From: Euphorbia lathyris
Lineage: Eukaryota; Streptophyta; Magnoliopsida; Malpighiales; Euphorbiaceae
DNA: 64,000 bases
Assembly (NCBI RefSeq): GCF_963576675.1
Contig: NC_088916.1
Coordinates: 26,759,501-26,823,500, forward strand
Direction: 5' to 3'
The translations under genes were made by a program, and so were the position numbers. Of the stretch, positions 1-11,475 are shown piece after piece. The notes under the pieces are model-generated. The model was not told the origin of the DNA, ran no database searches, and saw only the letters and a list, made by a program, of their open reading frames with translations. Every line of letters starts with the position of its first letter. The first letter of the stretch is position 1.

Positions 1-1787
1 AAAACACACACTACCTTGCTGTATGACATTCCAATTTTCATCATAACTTGCTTGACTCTTTATTTTTACTATTATATACTTTTGCTATGCACTTATTTCA
101 TATACATACCACAACCTAGGGCATATAAACTAGGACTATATATTTACAAACCTTTACTTCAACTTTGTATTTATATTTAGGTTGTTTTAATTCTGATTGC
201 TCATTTTTTAGGGATCATCTTTTAATTAAAATTCATTATAAACATTCCAATTTCATAACTCTAGTTTAAACAATTTGAAATCCTTATCCTATGTTGTGAG
301 GTTATTTGAGTGATGAGACCAATAGACAATTCATTAGAATCCTCTAAGCGGAGGAATCCTATGGTTTTGCCACTAAGTTAATCGTTAGTCTCAGATGGTT
401 GAAAGTCAGAAATACCCCACATAAGTGTATTAGGATCCTGAAGTATTGGAGGAATGATGATAACTTTGTTATTATATTTTGTGTTAGGTTTTTCATTCAA
501 TCCCTTTTTGAGCCTAATGGATCCATGATAATTTCACTAGGTCCGTTGATATGTGTTATTATATTTATTTTTACCCCTTAATTATCATGATTTAATTGGA
601 TAATTAAACTACTAATGGGAATTTTAAGTGATTTCCGATATATTGGAGAAAGATGACCTTGGTAGATCACTTGTGCTTAAATGGAGTGAAATTGGTATTT
701 TGGAGGAGCAAAAAGACCAAAATGGAGAACCAAGGATCAAAGAAGAATTTGGAGAAAAACATATTCTGCTTGTTCAAGGGTCACTACCTGTTCTGTGAAA
801 GAGTTCACGTTGTGCGCAAGAGGAAAGCAGTGCTTAAAGGAGAAGAACAACCCGGAATGAGTGAGAACAACTGGTCGGGTAGAGCATGAACCCAAAATAT
901 GAATTATTAATCTTTCCTGAATTCCAAGGATACCTTTGTTGAAGAAGAATTAAATTTGTTGCAAACAGCCATGATTTTGGCAGAAAATGAATCAGCATGG
1001 GCTGTCTGACTCTTCAGCAGACTGTTTTCTGTCTGTCAGAACAGTCTGGCAGACCATATCTTAAATATTTTAATTTATCTAGAACAATGATTTTTGCTGG
1101 GTTTTTTTTGGCTATTTAAAGAGCCTTCTTTTTATGTTTTGATCATTCAGATTTTACATCTGAATCTTTAGTGTGTAATTTTGTTCCTAGTTATTTGAAT
1201 GAATTGTTTGTTTTCTCATTATTATTTTTGTCTTGCCTCATTTAATTATGAGTGAGTAATTTAATTAACAGGTATGCAGCTGTTCAGGAATAGGTAAAGG
1301 AGCAGGTTTACTTCCCTCTAAATTCATTAAGTATACTTAGCTTGGCTGTTCAGTGAGTAATTAGTGTTAAATAGGAGTAGCTAACCTATTTCTTAGTGGA
1401 ACAATTACGAGGAGACTCTCTTTGTAAAACTGAAATTTCACTTAACACATATAATTATGAAACGGAGACATAATTGATTATATGTTAAGGGTTTTAATTG
1501 TTTAATTAAATGCTTTCTTATTCTTAATGCTTGGAAATATATTAATCTCAATGAGACTTATTTTAATTATTATTAAAGAACGTTGGGAACAAGAGACACC
1601 TGACTCAACCGATTTTCGTGAAAGATACCTTAAGCCAAAGTTGTTTCTACTCAATGAACAAGGAGTGAAGTGCATGTTCACTACCATTTGTGTGTCTGAT
1701 GTATGCATGTTCTTCCCAAATCTGAAATTAAACTTCTTTTCAACTTGCTTTACCTTTTTATTTTATCAAATCAACACCAACTCAATT
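1..1787. repeat. LTR-like AT-rich sequence, left part
   Basis: No convincing coding region is seen. The text resembles the interior of a long Tat/Athila-type LTR: a TATA-like TATTTAAAG near 1111 follows a long AT-rich stretch, and purine-rich phrases such as caaaatggag recur as in the Tat-type LTR at 61419-62854. The sequence continues after the inserted CRM-like element (7412-7558) and ends there in a CAACA terminus after GTGCACTTGC, like that other LTR. The left end lies outside the window. The family assignment is an inference from short resemblances. Confidence 0.3.
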
Positions 1788-2294
1788 TGATACAGATTGA
1801 AAGCGATAAATGGAGGTTTTAATCGTAAACCAACAAAGAGTTTCTTCTCTAGCTAAACTAGAAGGAGTGAATCCCAATAACAAGGTATAATCCTTGGTTC
1901 TCAAAGAGAATAATGTTTGATTGATAAAGTTGCCATCATTCTTACAAAATGAGGGTTTAAATACTTCCCCTTAATGGTAACAAAAGACTAGGATTACCCC
2001 TAGTAGGGTTACAATAAGGCTATCCCTAAAACGGTAAAATAGGTGATACGCCCCGACAACAGTACATTGGTACAGGTACAGATTGTCAGGGTTGTTGGTG
2101 AATTACTTCGGGAGGAAGTAAGCCTAGAGATCCGCCCAGGGTAGATGTTGATACGCCTCCTTGCGTACTCCTAGGTTCACCCAGCTTGCTTGTCTTGGGG
2201 ATCCGCCCTCCTAGGTATAACCTCCGTGGGTCTGATATCTAGGGATTCGCCAGAGCGCCTGTGATCAGTGATCTCAGTTAGGATGTCCGCATCA
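1788..2294 (-). repeat. 3' LTR of CRM-like element
   Basis: This 507-bp copy matches 6900-7406 with about nine substitutions and no length change. It is preceded by CAATT, one half of the target duplication. The last 39 codons and the stop of pol (stop at 2177-2179) lie within it. Confidence 0.95.
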
Positions 2295-5200
2295 TTCTCT
2301 CCTTCTTTAAAAGAACTCGGCACCGATTCGCCCTGTTTGAACTCCAAAGGACCATCCGGCTTCCATGGGCTAAGGTCACGGATGTTGAATGCTGGTGAGA
2401 TTTTACCAAGCCAGTTCGGCAATGCTATATGATAGGCATTGGCATTGACCTTCTTGGTGATCTTATATGGCCCGTATTTCCTAGGCCGAAGCTTGCTACT
2501 TGCGGCGTTGGCGAGTCTCTCTTTGCCCAAATATACCATAACCTCATCCCCGACTTCAAACTGTAGGTCCCTGTGGTGCTCATCTGCCTTAGCCTTTAAT
2601 TTCTGATTTCTCTCCTCAAGAGTCTCTCCCACCTCTTGGTGCATCTGTACATAGTCCTTGGCCAGCTGGTTGGCAGTCACGTTTCCTTTAGGGAGATGGG
2701 CTATATCAAGGACGTGATTCGGGGTCTTTGTGTATACCACCTCAAATGGAGATCTCCCGGTTCCCGAATGTACAGAGTCGTTGTAGGCGAACTCAGCTTG
2801 GGCTAGAACCACATCCCACATCTTGGGCTTATCCTTACACTTGCTGCGCAGTAAGTTTTCCAAGGTTCTATTGACCACTTCTGTCTGTCCGTCTGTTTGA
2901 GGGTGGGCGGTGGTACTAAACTTTAGAGACGTATCGAACAAAGCCCACAATGTCCGCCAGAAGTGACTGAGGAACTTCGTATCACGATCCGAGACAATGC
3001 TCTTACGTACGCCATGTAGCCTGACAATCTCTTTGAAGAATAGCTTAGCAGTCACTGAGGCGTCATTAGTCTTGCGACATGGTATGAAGTGAGCCATCTT
3101 TGAAAACCGATCAACCATGACAAAGATGGAATCCATGCCCCTCTGAGTTCTGCGTAATCCTAGGACAAAGTCCATGGACAGATCTTCCCATATGGTCTCT
3201 GGCACAGGCAAAGGTAACTGCAAGCCCGCATTTGTAGTGCGTCCCTTAGCGGTCTGGCAAACATAGCATCGTTCTACTAAGTAGGCAACATCTCTCCTCA
3301 TCTTAGGCCAGAAATAGCGGGAACTCACTGCTTCATATGTCTTATCTCGCCCAAAATGCCCTCCCAGGGATCCGCCATGTAGATCCCGAACAACCTTCTC
3401 GCAAATGGAAGTGCAAGGTAGGCAAAGTTGGTTGCCCCTCATGAGATACTCATCCATCCGGTGATACGCTCCATCTCCATGCTGGTTCTTACATTTTTCC
3501 CAGATACTACCAAAATCAGGATCCGTCAAGTATTCTCCTCGGATGTGTTCAAAACAATCGGTCTCCAGGTTTACTGTCTTGATTAGTGACACCCTTCGAC
3601 TCAAGGCGTCTGCCACCTTGTTCTGTTTTCCAGCCTTATGGATAAGCTTATAGGGGAATTTATCTATGAAGGCGGACCACCGGGCATGCATGGAGCTTCG
3701 AAGTTGTTTCTGACTTCCCAGGTACTTGAGAGCTTGATGGTCAATGTAGAGGATGAATTATTTTCCCACCAAGTAATGCTCCCATACTTTCAACGCCCTC
3801 ACTACAACATAAAACTCTTGATCATAAGTTGCCCACTTTTGCCGTGCCTCACAGAGCTTCTCACTGAAGTATGCAATGGGTCTCTTTTCTTGCATCAAAA
3901 CACCACCAATCCCCACTCCACTGGCATCACACTCAACTTCGAACAGCTTATCAAAATTGGGATACGCCAGCACTGGCACTGTACTCAGCTTTTCCTTGAT
4001 CAAGGCGAAGCTCTCTTCTTGGGCGTCCGCCCACTCGAACCCCCTTCCCTTCTTCAAACATTCCGTCAACGGGGCCACTATGGAACTGAAGTTCTTAATG
4101 AATCGACGATAAAACGTTGCTAGCCCATGAAAACTCATGATATCCCCCACGTTCCTCGGAGTGGGCCATTCTCGGATGGCTCTTACCTTCTCCCCATCAA
4201 CTTGGACCCCATCGCCACTAACCATGAACCCGAGGAAAACCAGACTTTCCATGACGAAATCACACTTCTTAGTGTTGGCGTATAGCTGCTATTTCCTTAA
4301 TAGGTCAAACACTATCCGTAAGTGCTCCACATGCTCCACCAAGGTCTCGCTATGAATCAGGATGTCATCAAAATACACAACTACAAATTTTCCAATCACG
4401 GGGCGAAGCACCTGATTCATCAACCTCATAAAAGTACTGGGGGCGTTGGTCATCCCAAATGGCATAACTAACCATTCATACAATCCATCTCTCGTCTTGA
4501 AGGCGGTCTTCCACTCATCCCCAGATCGGATTCGTATCTGATGATAACCACTCCTGAGATCAATCTTGGAGAAGACTCGAGATCCGCCAAGTTGGTCCAG
4601 CATGTCATCCAACATTGGAATCGGGAACTTGTACTTGATGGTGATCTTGTTAATAGCCCTACTGTCAACACACATCCGCCAAGACCCATTCTTCTTCGAT
4701 GTAAGTAAAGCTGGAACGGTGCAAGGACTCATACTCTCCCTAACGTATCCCATCTCGATGAGTTCCTCCACTTTCTGTCTCATGATGTCATTCTCCTTTG
4801 GGCTCATTCGATAGTGTGGGAGGCTTGGTAAACTAGCCCCAGGCATAAGATCGATATGATGTTGGATATCCCTCAAAGGTGGTAACCCACTTGGCAGTTC
4901 GTTAGGGAACAGATCCTGATATTCGCCAAGTAGGCGGGTCACTTCATTCGGCATCTCCCTTTCGTCCCTTTGGGCGGATTCGTGATTCGCCTTAACCATT
5001 ACCACATACACCATTTGGCTCTCTTCACATTCGCTGACAAACGATTTGTGTGTAGGACAGACTACCAAAGTAGATTTCTCGTCGGCCTTTGGCTCTCTCA
5101 TCATTGGCGTAAGGACGAACTTCACCCCATTCTTCACAAATCTGTAAGTGTTCTCTCTTCCTGCATGGATGGCATCGTTATCAAACTGCCAGGGTCGGCC

Positions 5201-6822
5201 CAATAATAGGTGGCAGGCATCCATATCGACCACATCACAACAGACTTCATCACTGTAATCACCAATCATAATAGGTACCCTGCATCTCTGGGTCACCCTA
5301 AGCTCACCCACGTTTTTTATCCATCCCACTCTATAAGGGTCGGGATGCGCCTCCGCCAATAACCCGAACTTCTGAACGGCGCTGCTGCTCACAATGTTCT
5401 CTTGGCTCCCACTATCTATTATCATATTGCATCGTCCACCTTTCACAAGACAGCGGGTCCTGAATAGGCGGTGCCTCTGATCTCCCTCTACCCGGCTGGA
5501 GACTAACAAACGCCGTACCACATGAATGGCGTATCTCTCTTCATCCGCCTCATCATCATCTTCTCCTAAGGGTTCGCAAAATACTTCATCCCCTTCGTCA
5601 TAGTCATCCTCATATCTCTCCACCATGTTGTCGCTCTTCCTCCTAGGACATTCGTTGGATCTATGGCCTTGCTCATTGCACCGAAAACATTTGAAAGGTG
5701 TTGGCCTCGCATACGGATTGTTGCTCTTAGGTGGTATAGGTGCTTCCTTGTATGGCCTAGTATCTCCAACAGATACCCTTCCCACACTGTTAACCTTGGC
5801 CCCACTGGCACTCGCCACCTGCTTGCCTTTGTCATAAGACCTCACGTTATCTCTTCCTCCAGGCGTATACTCAGTAGTGGCGGATCTCCTAGATCTCCCG
5901 GTCAGTTGGGATTCAGCCTTGAGGGCTAAATTCCTAGCATCTTGTACTCGAACCACCATCTGTGTGCCAATACGATCCTGGATGTTGTATCTCAACCCTT
6001 CTAGATACCTAGAGGTCTTTTGGCTTTCAGTTTCAGACAAGTTGGCTCTCACCGAAAGCCTTAAGAACTCAGAAGTATACTCATGGACACTTCGGGTCCC
6101 TTGAGAGCATCCCCTGTAGGAGCTGTAAATATACTGCTCATAATCCGGCGGTAAGAACCGCTCCCTCAACATCGCCTTCATCCGTAGCCAAGATCGAATC
6201 GGATCTCTGCGCCCTCTTCTTCTTTCTTCCCTCATCTGATCCCACCAAACTGATGCGCCACCCTTCAAGCGATACGCCACCAGCCTTACTTTCCTCTCAT
6301 CAGGAATCCCAACATACTCAAAGAAACGTTCAACTTCCGATAACCAGTCTAAGAACCCCTCTATATCCAGTTCGCCTCCAAAAGACGGTAAGTCTATTTT
6401 TAGCTTAAAGGCATCATCTCTATCAAAGTTCCCTGGACCTGGGTACCCCTAGCAACCTCCACACGTCGGTTGTCAACAGGCCCAACATCCCTCAAAGTTC
6501 TAACGGTATCATCATTTCCGATACCCTCAAAGTCATCACTATCACTATCAGCGTTATGCACAATGACAAAGTTGGGTCTTCTTACCTTAGGATCCCTAGG
6601 ACCCATTTGTGGAAGCGGTTGTTCAAGGGCTCCTTCCTTTCTCTGGGTCGATCCTCCTGCGGTTGGTCGGATTAGCGCCAGAACCTCCAGCTTGAAGTTT
6701 TCTAAGGAGGTGGTTAGCTCCAGGAACCGTTGATCGGTTTGCCTCTGCCGTTCATGGCTGGCTTGGATCTGCTCCGCGAGGTGCTCCCTCAGCTCCTCAT
6801 ACCTCCGGTCACTGGTTTCCAT
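2177..6822 (-). pseudogene. gag-pol polyprotein of CRM-like element, broken by one frameshift and two stops
   Basis: Order on the minus strand: gag start near 6822 with a coiled-coil-like region; capsid (about 6440-5800); CCHC zinc knuckle (5648-5689, spacing CX2CX4HX4C); protease with DSG (about 5408-5416); RT with YFDD (about 4366-4375); RNase H with DAS; integrase with an HHCC zinc domain (about 3380-3240) and visible D, D, E residues; then a C-terminal region ending inside the LTR. Breaks: a one-base frame change near 6440-6452, an in-frame TAG at 4289-4291 between RT and RNase H, and an in-frame TAA at 3758-3760 in RNase H. Reading is otherwise open. Such polyproteins are normally one frame, so this copy cannot supply its own enzymes unless stops are read through. 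Confidence 0.88.
2295..2308 (-). other. Polypurine tract of CRM-like element
   Basis: Read on the minus strand, a purine run (AAAGAAGGAGAGAA) abuts the first base of the 3' LTR. This is the expected place for the plus-strand primer of reverse transcription. It also lies inside the pol frame. Confidence 0.8.
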
Positions 6823-6884
6823 GGAATCTTATGGTTGTCGGGGTTGAACCATTGCCAAAAGAAGTTTCGGGTCAGGAAACGATC

Positions 6885-6897
6885 GGCTCTGATACCA
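6885..6897 (-). other. Primer binding site (initiator-Met tRNA) of CRM-like element
   Basis: The minus-strand text TGGTATCAGAGCC lies three bases inside the 5' LTR. It complements the 3' end of plant initiator-Met tRNA and would prime minus-strand DNA synthesis. Confidence 0.9.
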
Positions 6898-6899
6898 AC

Positions 6900-7406
6900 T
6901 GATACAGATTGAAAGAGATAAATGGAGGTTTTAATCGTAAACCAACAAAGAGTTTCTTCTCTAGCTAAACTAGAAGGAGTGAATCCCAATAACAAGGTAT
7001 AATCCTTGGTTCTCAAAGAGAATAATGTTTGATTGATAAAGTTGCCGTCATTCTTACAAAATGAGGGTTTAAATACTTCCCCTTAATGGTAACAAAAGAC
7101 TAGGATTACCCCTACTAGGGTTACAATAAGGCTATCCCTAAAAGGGTAAAATAGGTGATACGCCCCGACAACAGTACATTGGTACAAGTACGGATTGTCA
7201 GGGTTGTTGGTGAATTACTTCGGGAGGAAGTAAGCCTAGAGATCCGCCCAGGGTAGATGTTGATACGCCTCCTTGCGTACTCCTAGGTTCGCCCAGCTTG
7301 CTTGTCTTGGGGATCCTCCCTCCTAGGTATAACCTCCGTGGGTCTGATATCTGGGGATTCGCCAGAGCGCCTGTGATCAGTGATCTCAGTTAGGATGTCC
7401 GCATCA
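6900..7406 (-). repeat. 5' LTR of CRM-like element
   Basis: This 507-bp LTR is followed by CAATT, the second half of the target duplication. The promoter of the element is expected here. Confidence 0.95.
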
Positions 7407-7411
7407 CAATT

Positions 7412-7558
7412 TAAGTGATTAGTTACCTTTAAACTTGACTGTGCTCATCCTTTTAAGTTATCATATTCAACTGTTCTATCCATGTATAGACGATAATTTA
7501 CTTACACTTTATTACTTGTACCCTGTGCACTTGCTAGTGTTCACATTTTAAGACAACA
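7412..7558. repeat. LTR-like sequence, right part, ending in CAACA
   Basis: This continues the sequence left of the CRM-like insertion once one CAATT is removed. It ends with GTGCACTTGC followed by ...GACAACA, resembling the end of the Tat-type LTR at 62854. No primer site follows, so this may be a solo LTR. Confidence 0.3.
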
Positions 7559-7566
7559 TCCAGGCT

Positions 7567-8435
7567 TTATTCCATAAGAAATTGAATGTGCGAGAACATT
7601 TGGAAGCAGTGTTTATGTTTACACCTTATATATTTTCTTTTAATCTCAACTGTGACAGAGGAATGCGTGAGCCTGTACGATAAAGACTTCCATGGTCGTA
7701 CTGTTCTATCAGGTCTAATACGCTCAGCTGGGATAGGCTGAGTATATCTGACCTGACGTAACGCTCGATCCGGCATATACGGCTCGACAATGTCTCTACA
7801 CCGTATCCAATCGGCGTAGGACACTCGAAGCTGGTCATCATCGGGGACAGGACCATAAAGCAACCACGTCACCTGCAATTAATAATACTCAATAATAAAT
7901 AATAGTATACTATAAATAATACTTAAATTAAAATTAAAATTATAAATATAATTAATACTAAAATTATAAATAAAACTATAATTAATACTAAAATTTTATA
8001 AAATACCTCGGCTGTCGTCATGCGGTCCAGCTGTGCACGTATGGTCTCTAGTCGGGCGGTCGTCTTGCCTGGTACCCCAACCTCCCATCTGCATGCATGG
8101 GGACGGTCAGCTGGGATCCTGTGTGGTAGCCTATGCGGCCAGAATACCGGAAAATACTCGTATATCCACGAATGTAGTAGGGTCAAACATCCGTATATAC
8201 CAGAACAATCTCCTCTGCTCGCTATCCCCAGCTGCCGATATAACGTGACAAATGAAGTCGAAAAACTAATAAGAGTCTGACGACTGTTGTTAAGGTCAAT
8301 CATGGCTTCATCAGAGGCTTGTGTAAATAATGTCCTTTCAGACAGCACCCTAGCCAATTGAGCCAGACCCCGAGTAACTATATGGTATTCTAATCTTGGC
8401 TCCCATTGATACTTGGCCCTCCAAAGCTGATGCAA
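7567..8435 (-). pseudogene. Plant mobile domain (PMD, MAIN/PP7-long-form-like) gene remnant
   Basis: Two frames join across a 134-bp intron with good sites: donor after 8007, acceptor before 7872. The first exon has the blocks SVLHQLWRAKY, LYRQL and IYGCLTLLHSWIYEYFP. The second begins VTWLLYGP and contains PYMPDRALRQVRY. These match in order the conserved blocks of the PMD/aminotransferase-like domain of MAIN-type and serine/threonine phosphatase 7 long-form-like proteins, which are often carried by plant transposons. The central block normally found between the first and second motif is missing, and the upstream end runs into a 19-base A run at 8518. A possible extra small exon precedes 8440. 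It is probably a decayed or captured copy; no transposon ends were found around it. Confidence 0.5.
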
Positions 8436-9723
8436 AACACTTCGGTCAGGAGCAAAATCATAAATAACAATATAAAGTAAAAATAATAAAACTTACACTA
8501 TAGGTGTTGTACTTATTAAAAAAAAAAAAAAAAAAGCTTATTCCTCTTCGAACATTATCATGACCTTAGGAATCTAGTCCGTTTACAAAGGAATAAGGAC
8601 TGTAACCCTTCCCCGACCTCGGCCAACAGATGGCGGATTTGGAAGGCATTGAACCATTGATTTTTGTGGGCAGGGAACTTTTTATCCAAATAAGCAGCAA
8701 CTGCTGCAGATATATGCAAGGATGCAATTTGTTGTGAGATTTGTCATCCAATCAACAGTTTTGATCACTAAAATTTTAGTTGTTTGTTACATATAAATTA
8801 AATTAATTTTTTCTTTAAATTTTTTGAGAATACTTTAGTAGTGTATTCCAAAAATTAATAAAAACGTCATATATTGGAAACTACTACTTCAATCTAGACC
8901 TGTCCACAAGTATGGATATGCACTCCGGTCCGCTCAGATCCGTATCTATTGGGTTGGGTTTAGATAATGAAAATTGATTATAAGTCCAAGTTGGTCCAGA
9001 TTTGTTAAAGTCTGTCTATTGTTTAAGCGGGATTGAGATTGAGATTGATAAGACCTGTTTGTTTGTTTGTTTGTTTGTTTGTTTGTTTTTTTGTTTTTTT
9101 TTGGCATGTAAACCCGATAGATCCGACCTAGCCTGGTCTGTGTGGTTAAATCCAATGGCAATAAAGGGTTATAGTTAGAATAATGAAAGAGTAGAATAGA
9201 ATGGAGACAAAGAGTTAGTAATGAATGTGAAAAGTACAGGTGATAAAGAAAAACATTAAAGAAACATAAGATGATAAAAGGGACAGAAGAAATCCATCAG
9301 GGTGTCATATGCCTTAATCCCTCCCCTATACTTTTTATTTATTTATTAGGGTAACCCTACGAAATTGATTGAAAGAAAGGAAGTGTACAAAATCTAGATA
9401 GGCCTGAGATGTAATCTTACTGAATCACGCAAACAAACCCCCTTTTTAGTTTTTATTTATTTTAAATCACGACCAAGTACTACTGTACTGTGCACGTGAG
9501 TATATATAAATAAATACCACAAAAGTAGTTTCCCACTCGTGATGCGATGCTAAATAGTAGTAGTAGTATATGATTAAAAAACAACGTTTACGTACGCCAA
9601 ATATCCAACATAACACGCCACCTCCTCGCTTCCCATTATTAAACTTTCTTTTTAAATTAACTACACCACTCTCTTCTTCTCCACTTACATATATTCAATT
9701 ACAGTAATGTACAAGGTGCAAAT
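8436..9723. other. AT-rich intergenic stretch with A-run and TTTG microsatellite
   Basis: It contains a 19-A run (8518-8536), a (TTTG)n microsatellite (about 9057-9087) followed by T-runs, and a short minus-strand stretch at 8560-8750 with codon-like texture in two frames that I cannot identify. No other coding region, RNA gene or transposon end was recognised. Confidence 0.5.
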
Positions 9724-9824
9724 TGTGGGGGAATATCTTTGTAATCACACACAATGTAATAAGAGAAAGAGTGACTTTAGTATATCCTATATAACATTGT
9801 AATGGCCATTGGCCGTAGATCTTA
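9724..9824 (+). repeat. 5' LTR of chromovirus, first fragment
   Basis: It begins TGTGGGGG and parallels the 3' LTR start at 63845. The match breaks at GTAGATCTT, where the CACTA element begins, and picks up again at 25947. The last three bases (TTA, 9822-9824) are the CACTA target duplication. Confidence 0.85.
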
Positions 9825-11009
9825 TACTACGCCAAAACCTCCTTCAGACGACGGTTAGAAACCGTCGTCCCGCGAGATATAAATCTGTCACAGGGCTCGC
9901 TGCCGTCTATTGCACCTTCAGACGACGGTTAGGTTCTGTCATTTGAAGATATTGTACATGACATCAGCCTAGTTTTGTACTGTAATATGAATATTGTTAC
10001 GATGCATCTTTTTATTTATTAACGTCACCTTTAATGTCATCACATGACATACTAATAATTAAAAATGTCAAACAGCTATATGGGAAATTGACATATTGGT
10101 ATTCGCGGTGACAGTTTTGATAATAATTTCTGTCGTAGTAACTTGTATCAGATGACATAGGTCTTAATCAATCATGTCAATAGATTTATTTTAGATGGCA
10201 GATTCTTTTATTTTAATGTCTTTTTATTGTTGTTTAGATGATATTTTTTTTAATCGTAAATGTCACTCGTTGTCTTCTTCTTCGAATGAATCTGGAAATG
10301 AACAATAATCAAATGAACAAGAATTTCTGTATATCAATGATTTTAATTTTATTGGAGACTAATGCTCATAATCTGTTTACATTTGAACTACACAAATTCC
10401 TGAATGTAGTAAGGTAAAAAAAATAAGCAATGTACATCTCCAAATCTCTCAATATGTAGTCAATCTTTCAAGAGACGTGGTGGTGTTGATTGGAAAGTCA
10501 AATCCAACTTGAACTGCAGCATATCTAAGTCATCATTTCCTAGAATCTCCAAAGTCTTGATATCTGCAAAACCAATTAATGATGCTCATTAATTACGTAC
10601 CGTCTACAGATAGAAATCTTTCCATTTGCTAAACGCAAGAACTGATTGACAATCTTTTCAGTCAACCTTCGCATGTAGCATATTCTTACTATTCCTGCAA
10701 ATATTATGTTCAAATAAAAAAAAAATCAGAACATCTTCAGCAACCGGCACAGTATTGCCCTAGGTTAAAAAAGATAAAGACCCAAGCTTTTCAGCGGTGA
10801 ATCTAACAATGAATACTATAAAATCAGTATCTAAGCGAGAGATCTAACCCTTTAAATCATAGCTCTGAAAATCAATAGAACCTTATTCCAGCTGCTGAAA
10901 TCGACATACACAAAAGTAAATCGGATGAGGAAAAAAGAGAGTAAGGAACAATGAAAATCAATAGATACTTACCAGTATCGTGTTTCGAGCTCACCCAGCA
11001 CTAGTACAG

Positions 11010-11475
11010 AAAAGGCCTATGGCCACGGTCGTTTACCCTCATTAGCCACGGTTTCACGACCGTGGCCATAAGAGGCGTGGCAAATGCTTGGAATCTTTAA
11101 CCACGGTTGTTCGACCGTGACCAAAAGGGCATTAGGGTCGGTTTTTACATGTAACCGACTCTAATTTTTTATGTTTTGGCCATGGTTGTTACAAAAAACC
11201 GTGGCAAAAGGGGGGTCTTTAGCCACGGTCTTTCATAACAACCGACTCCAATGCCCTGATCATTAGAGTCGATTGTAAAAGAACCGTGGCTAATGATAAA
11301 AGCATTAGAGTCGGTTGTGGAAACAACCGACTCCAATGCTCTAATCATTAGAGTTGGTTGTGGAAACAACCGACTCCAATGCTCTAATCACTAGAGTCGG
11401 TTGTTTTGTAACCGTGGCTAATGTTATTTATATTAAAGTCGGTTGTTTTGTAACCGTGGCTAATGTTATTGTTTT
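11010..11475. repeat. Left subterminal repeat array of CACTA-2
   Basis: Units such as GAGTCGGTTGTGG, CAACCGACTCCAATGC and AACCGTGGCTAATG repeat in both orientations. Around 11290-11390 they form about 46-bp tandem copies and can fold into hairpins. Subterminal motif arrays are the usual binding sites of the TNPA-type protein in this superfamily. Confidence 0.8.

Larger units (their letters stand above)
1788..7406 (-). mobile_element. CRM-like Ty3/gypsy retrotransposon (chromovirus), near-complete
   Basis: A full element of about 5.6 kb lies on the minus strand. Two 507-bp LTRs begin and end with TGATAC/GCATCA on the plus strand and are flanked by the target duplication CAATT (1783-1787 and 7407-7411). 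A primer binding site matching initiator-Met tRNA lies inside the right (5') LTR and a purine tract inside the left (3') LTR. Gag, zinc knuckle, protease, RT, RNase H and integrase occur in gypsy order. RNase H and integrase wording resembles the CRM (centromeric retrotransposon) clade, and the pol frame runs 118 bases into the 3' LTR, a trait known for CRM elements. The two LTRs differ at about nine positions, so the insertion is fairly young. Gypsy is certain; CRM is likely but not proven. Confidence 0.85.

Noticed and set aside
6885..6897. tRNA-like match to initiator Met tRNA
   Set aside because: Only the 3' terminal complement is present, directly beside an LTR; the same is true at 26333 and 51806. 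These are primer binding sites, not tRNA genes. No full tRNA fold was found in the window.
9057..9087. TTTG repeats as telomere-like sequence
   Set aside because: Plant telomere repeats are TTTAGGG; this is an ordinary microsatellite.
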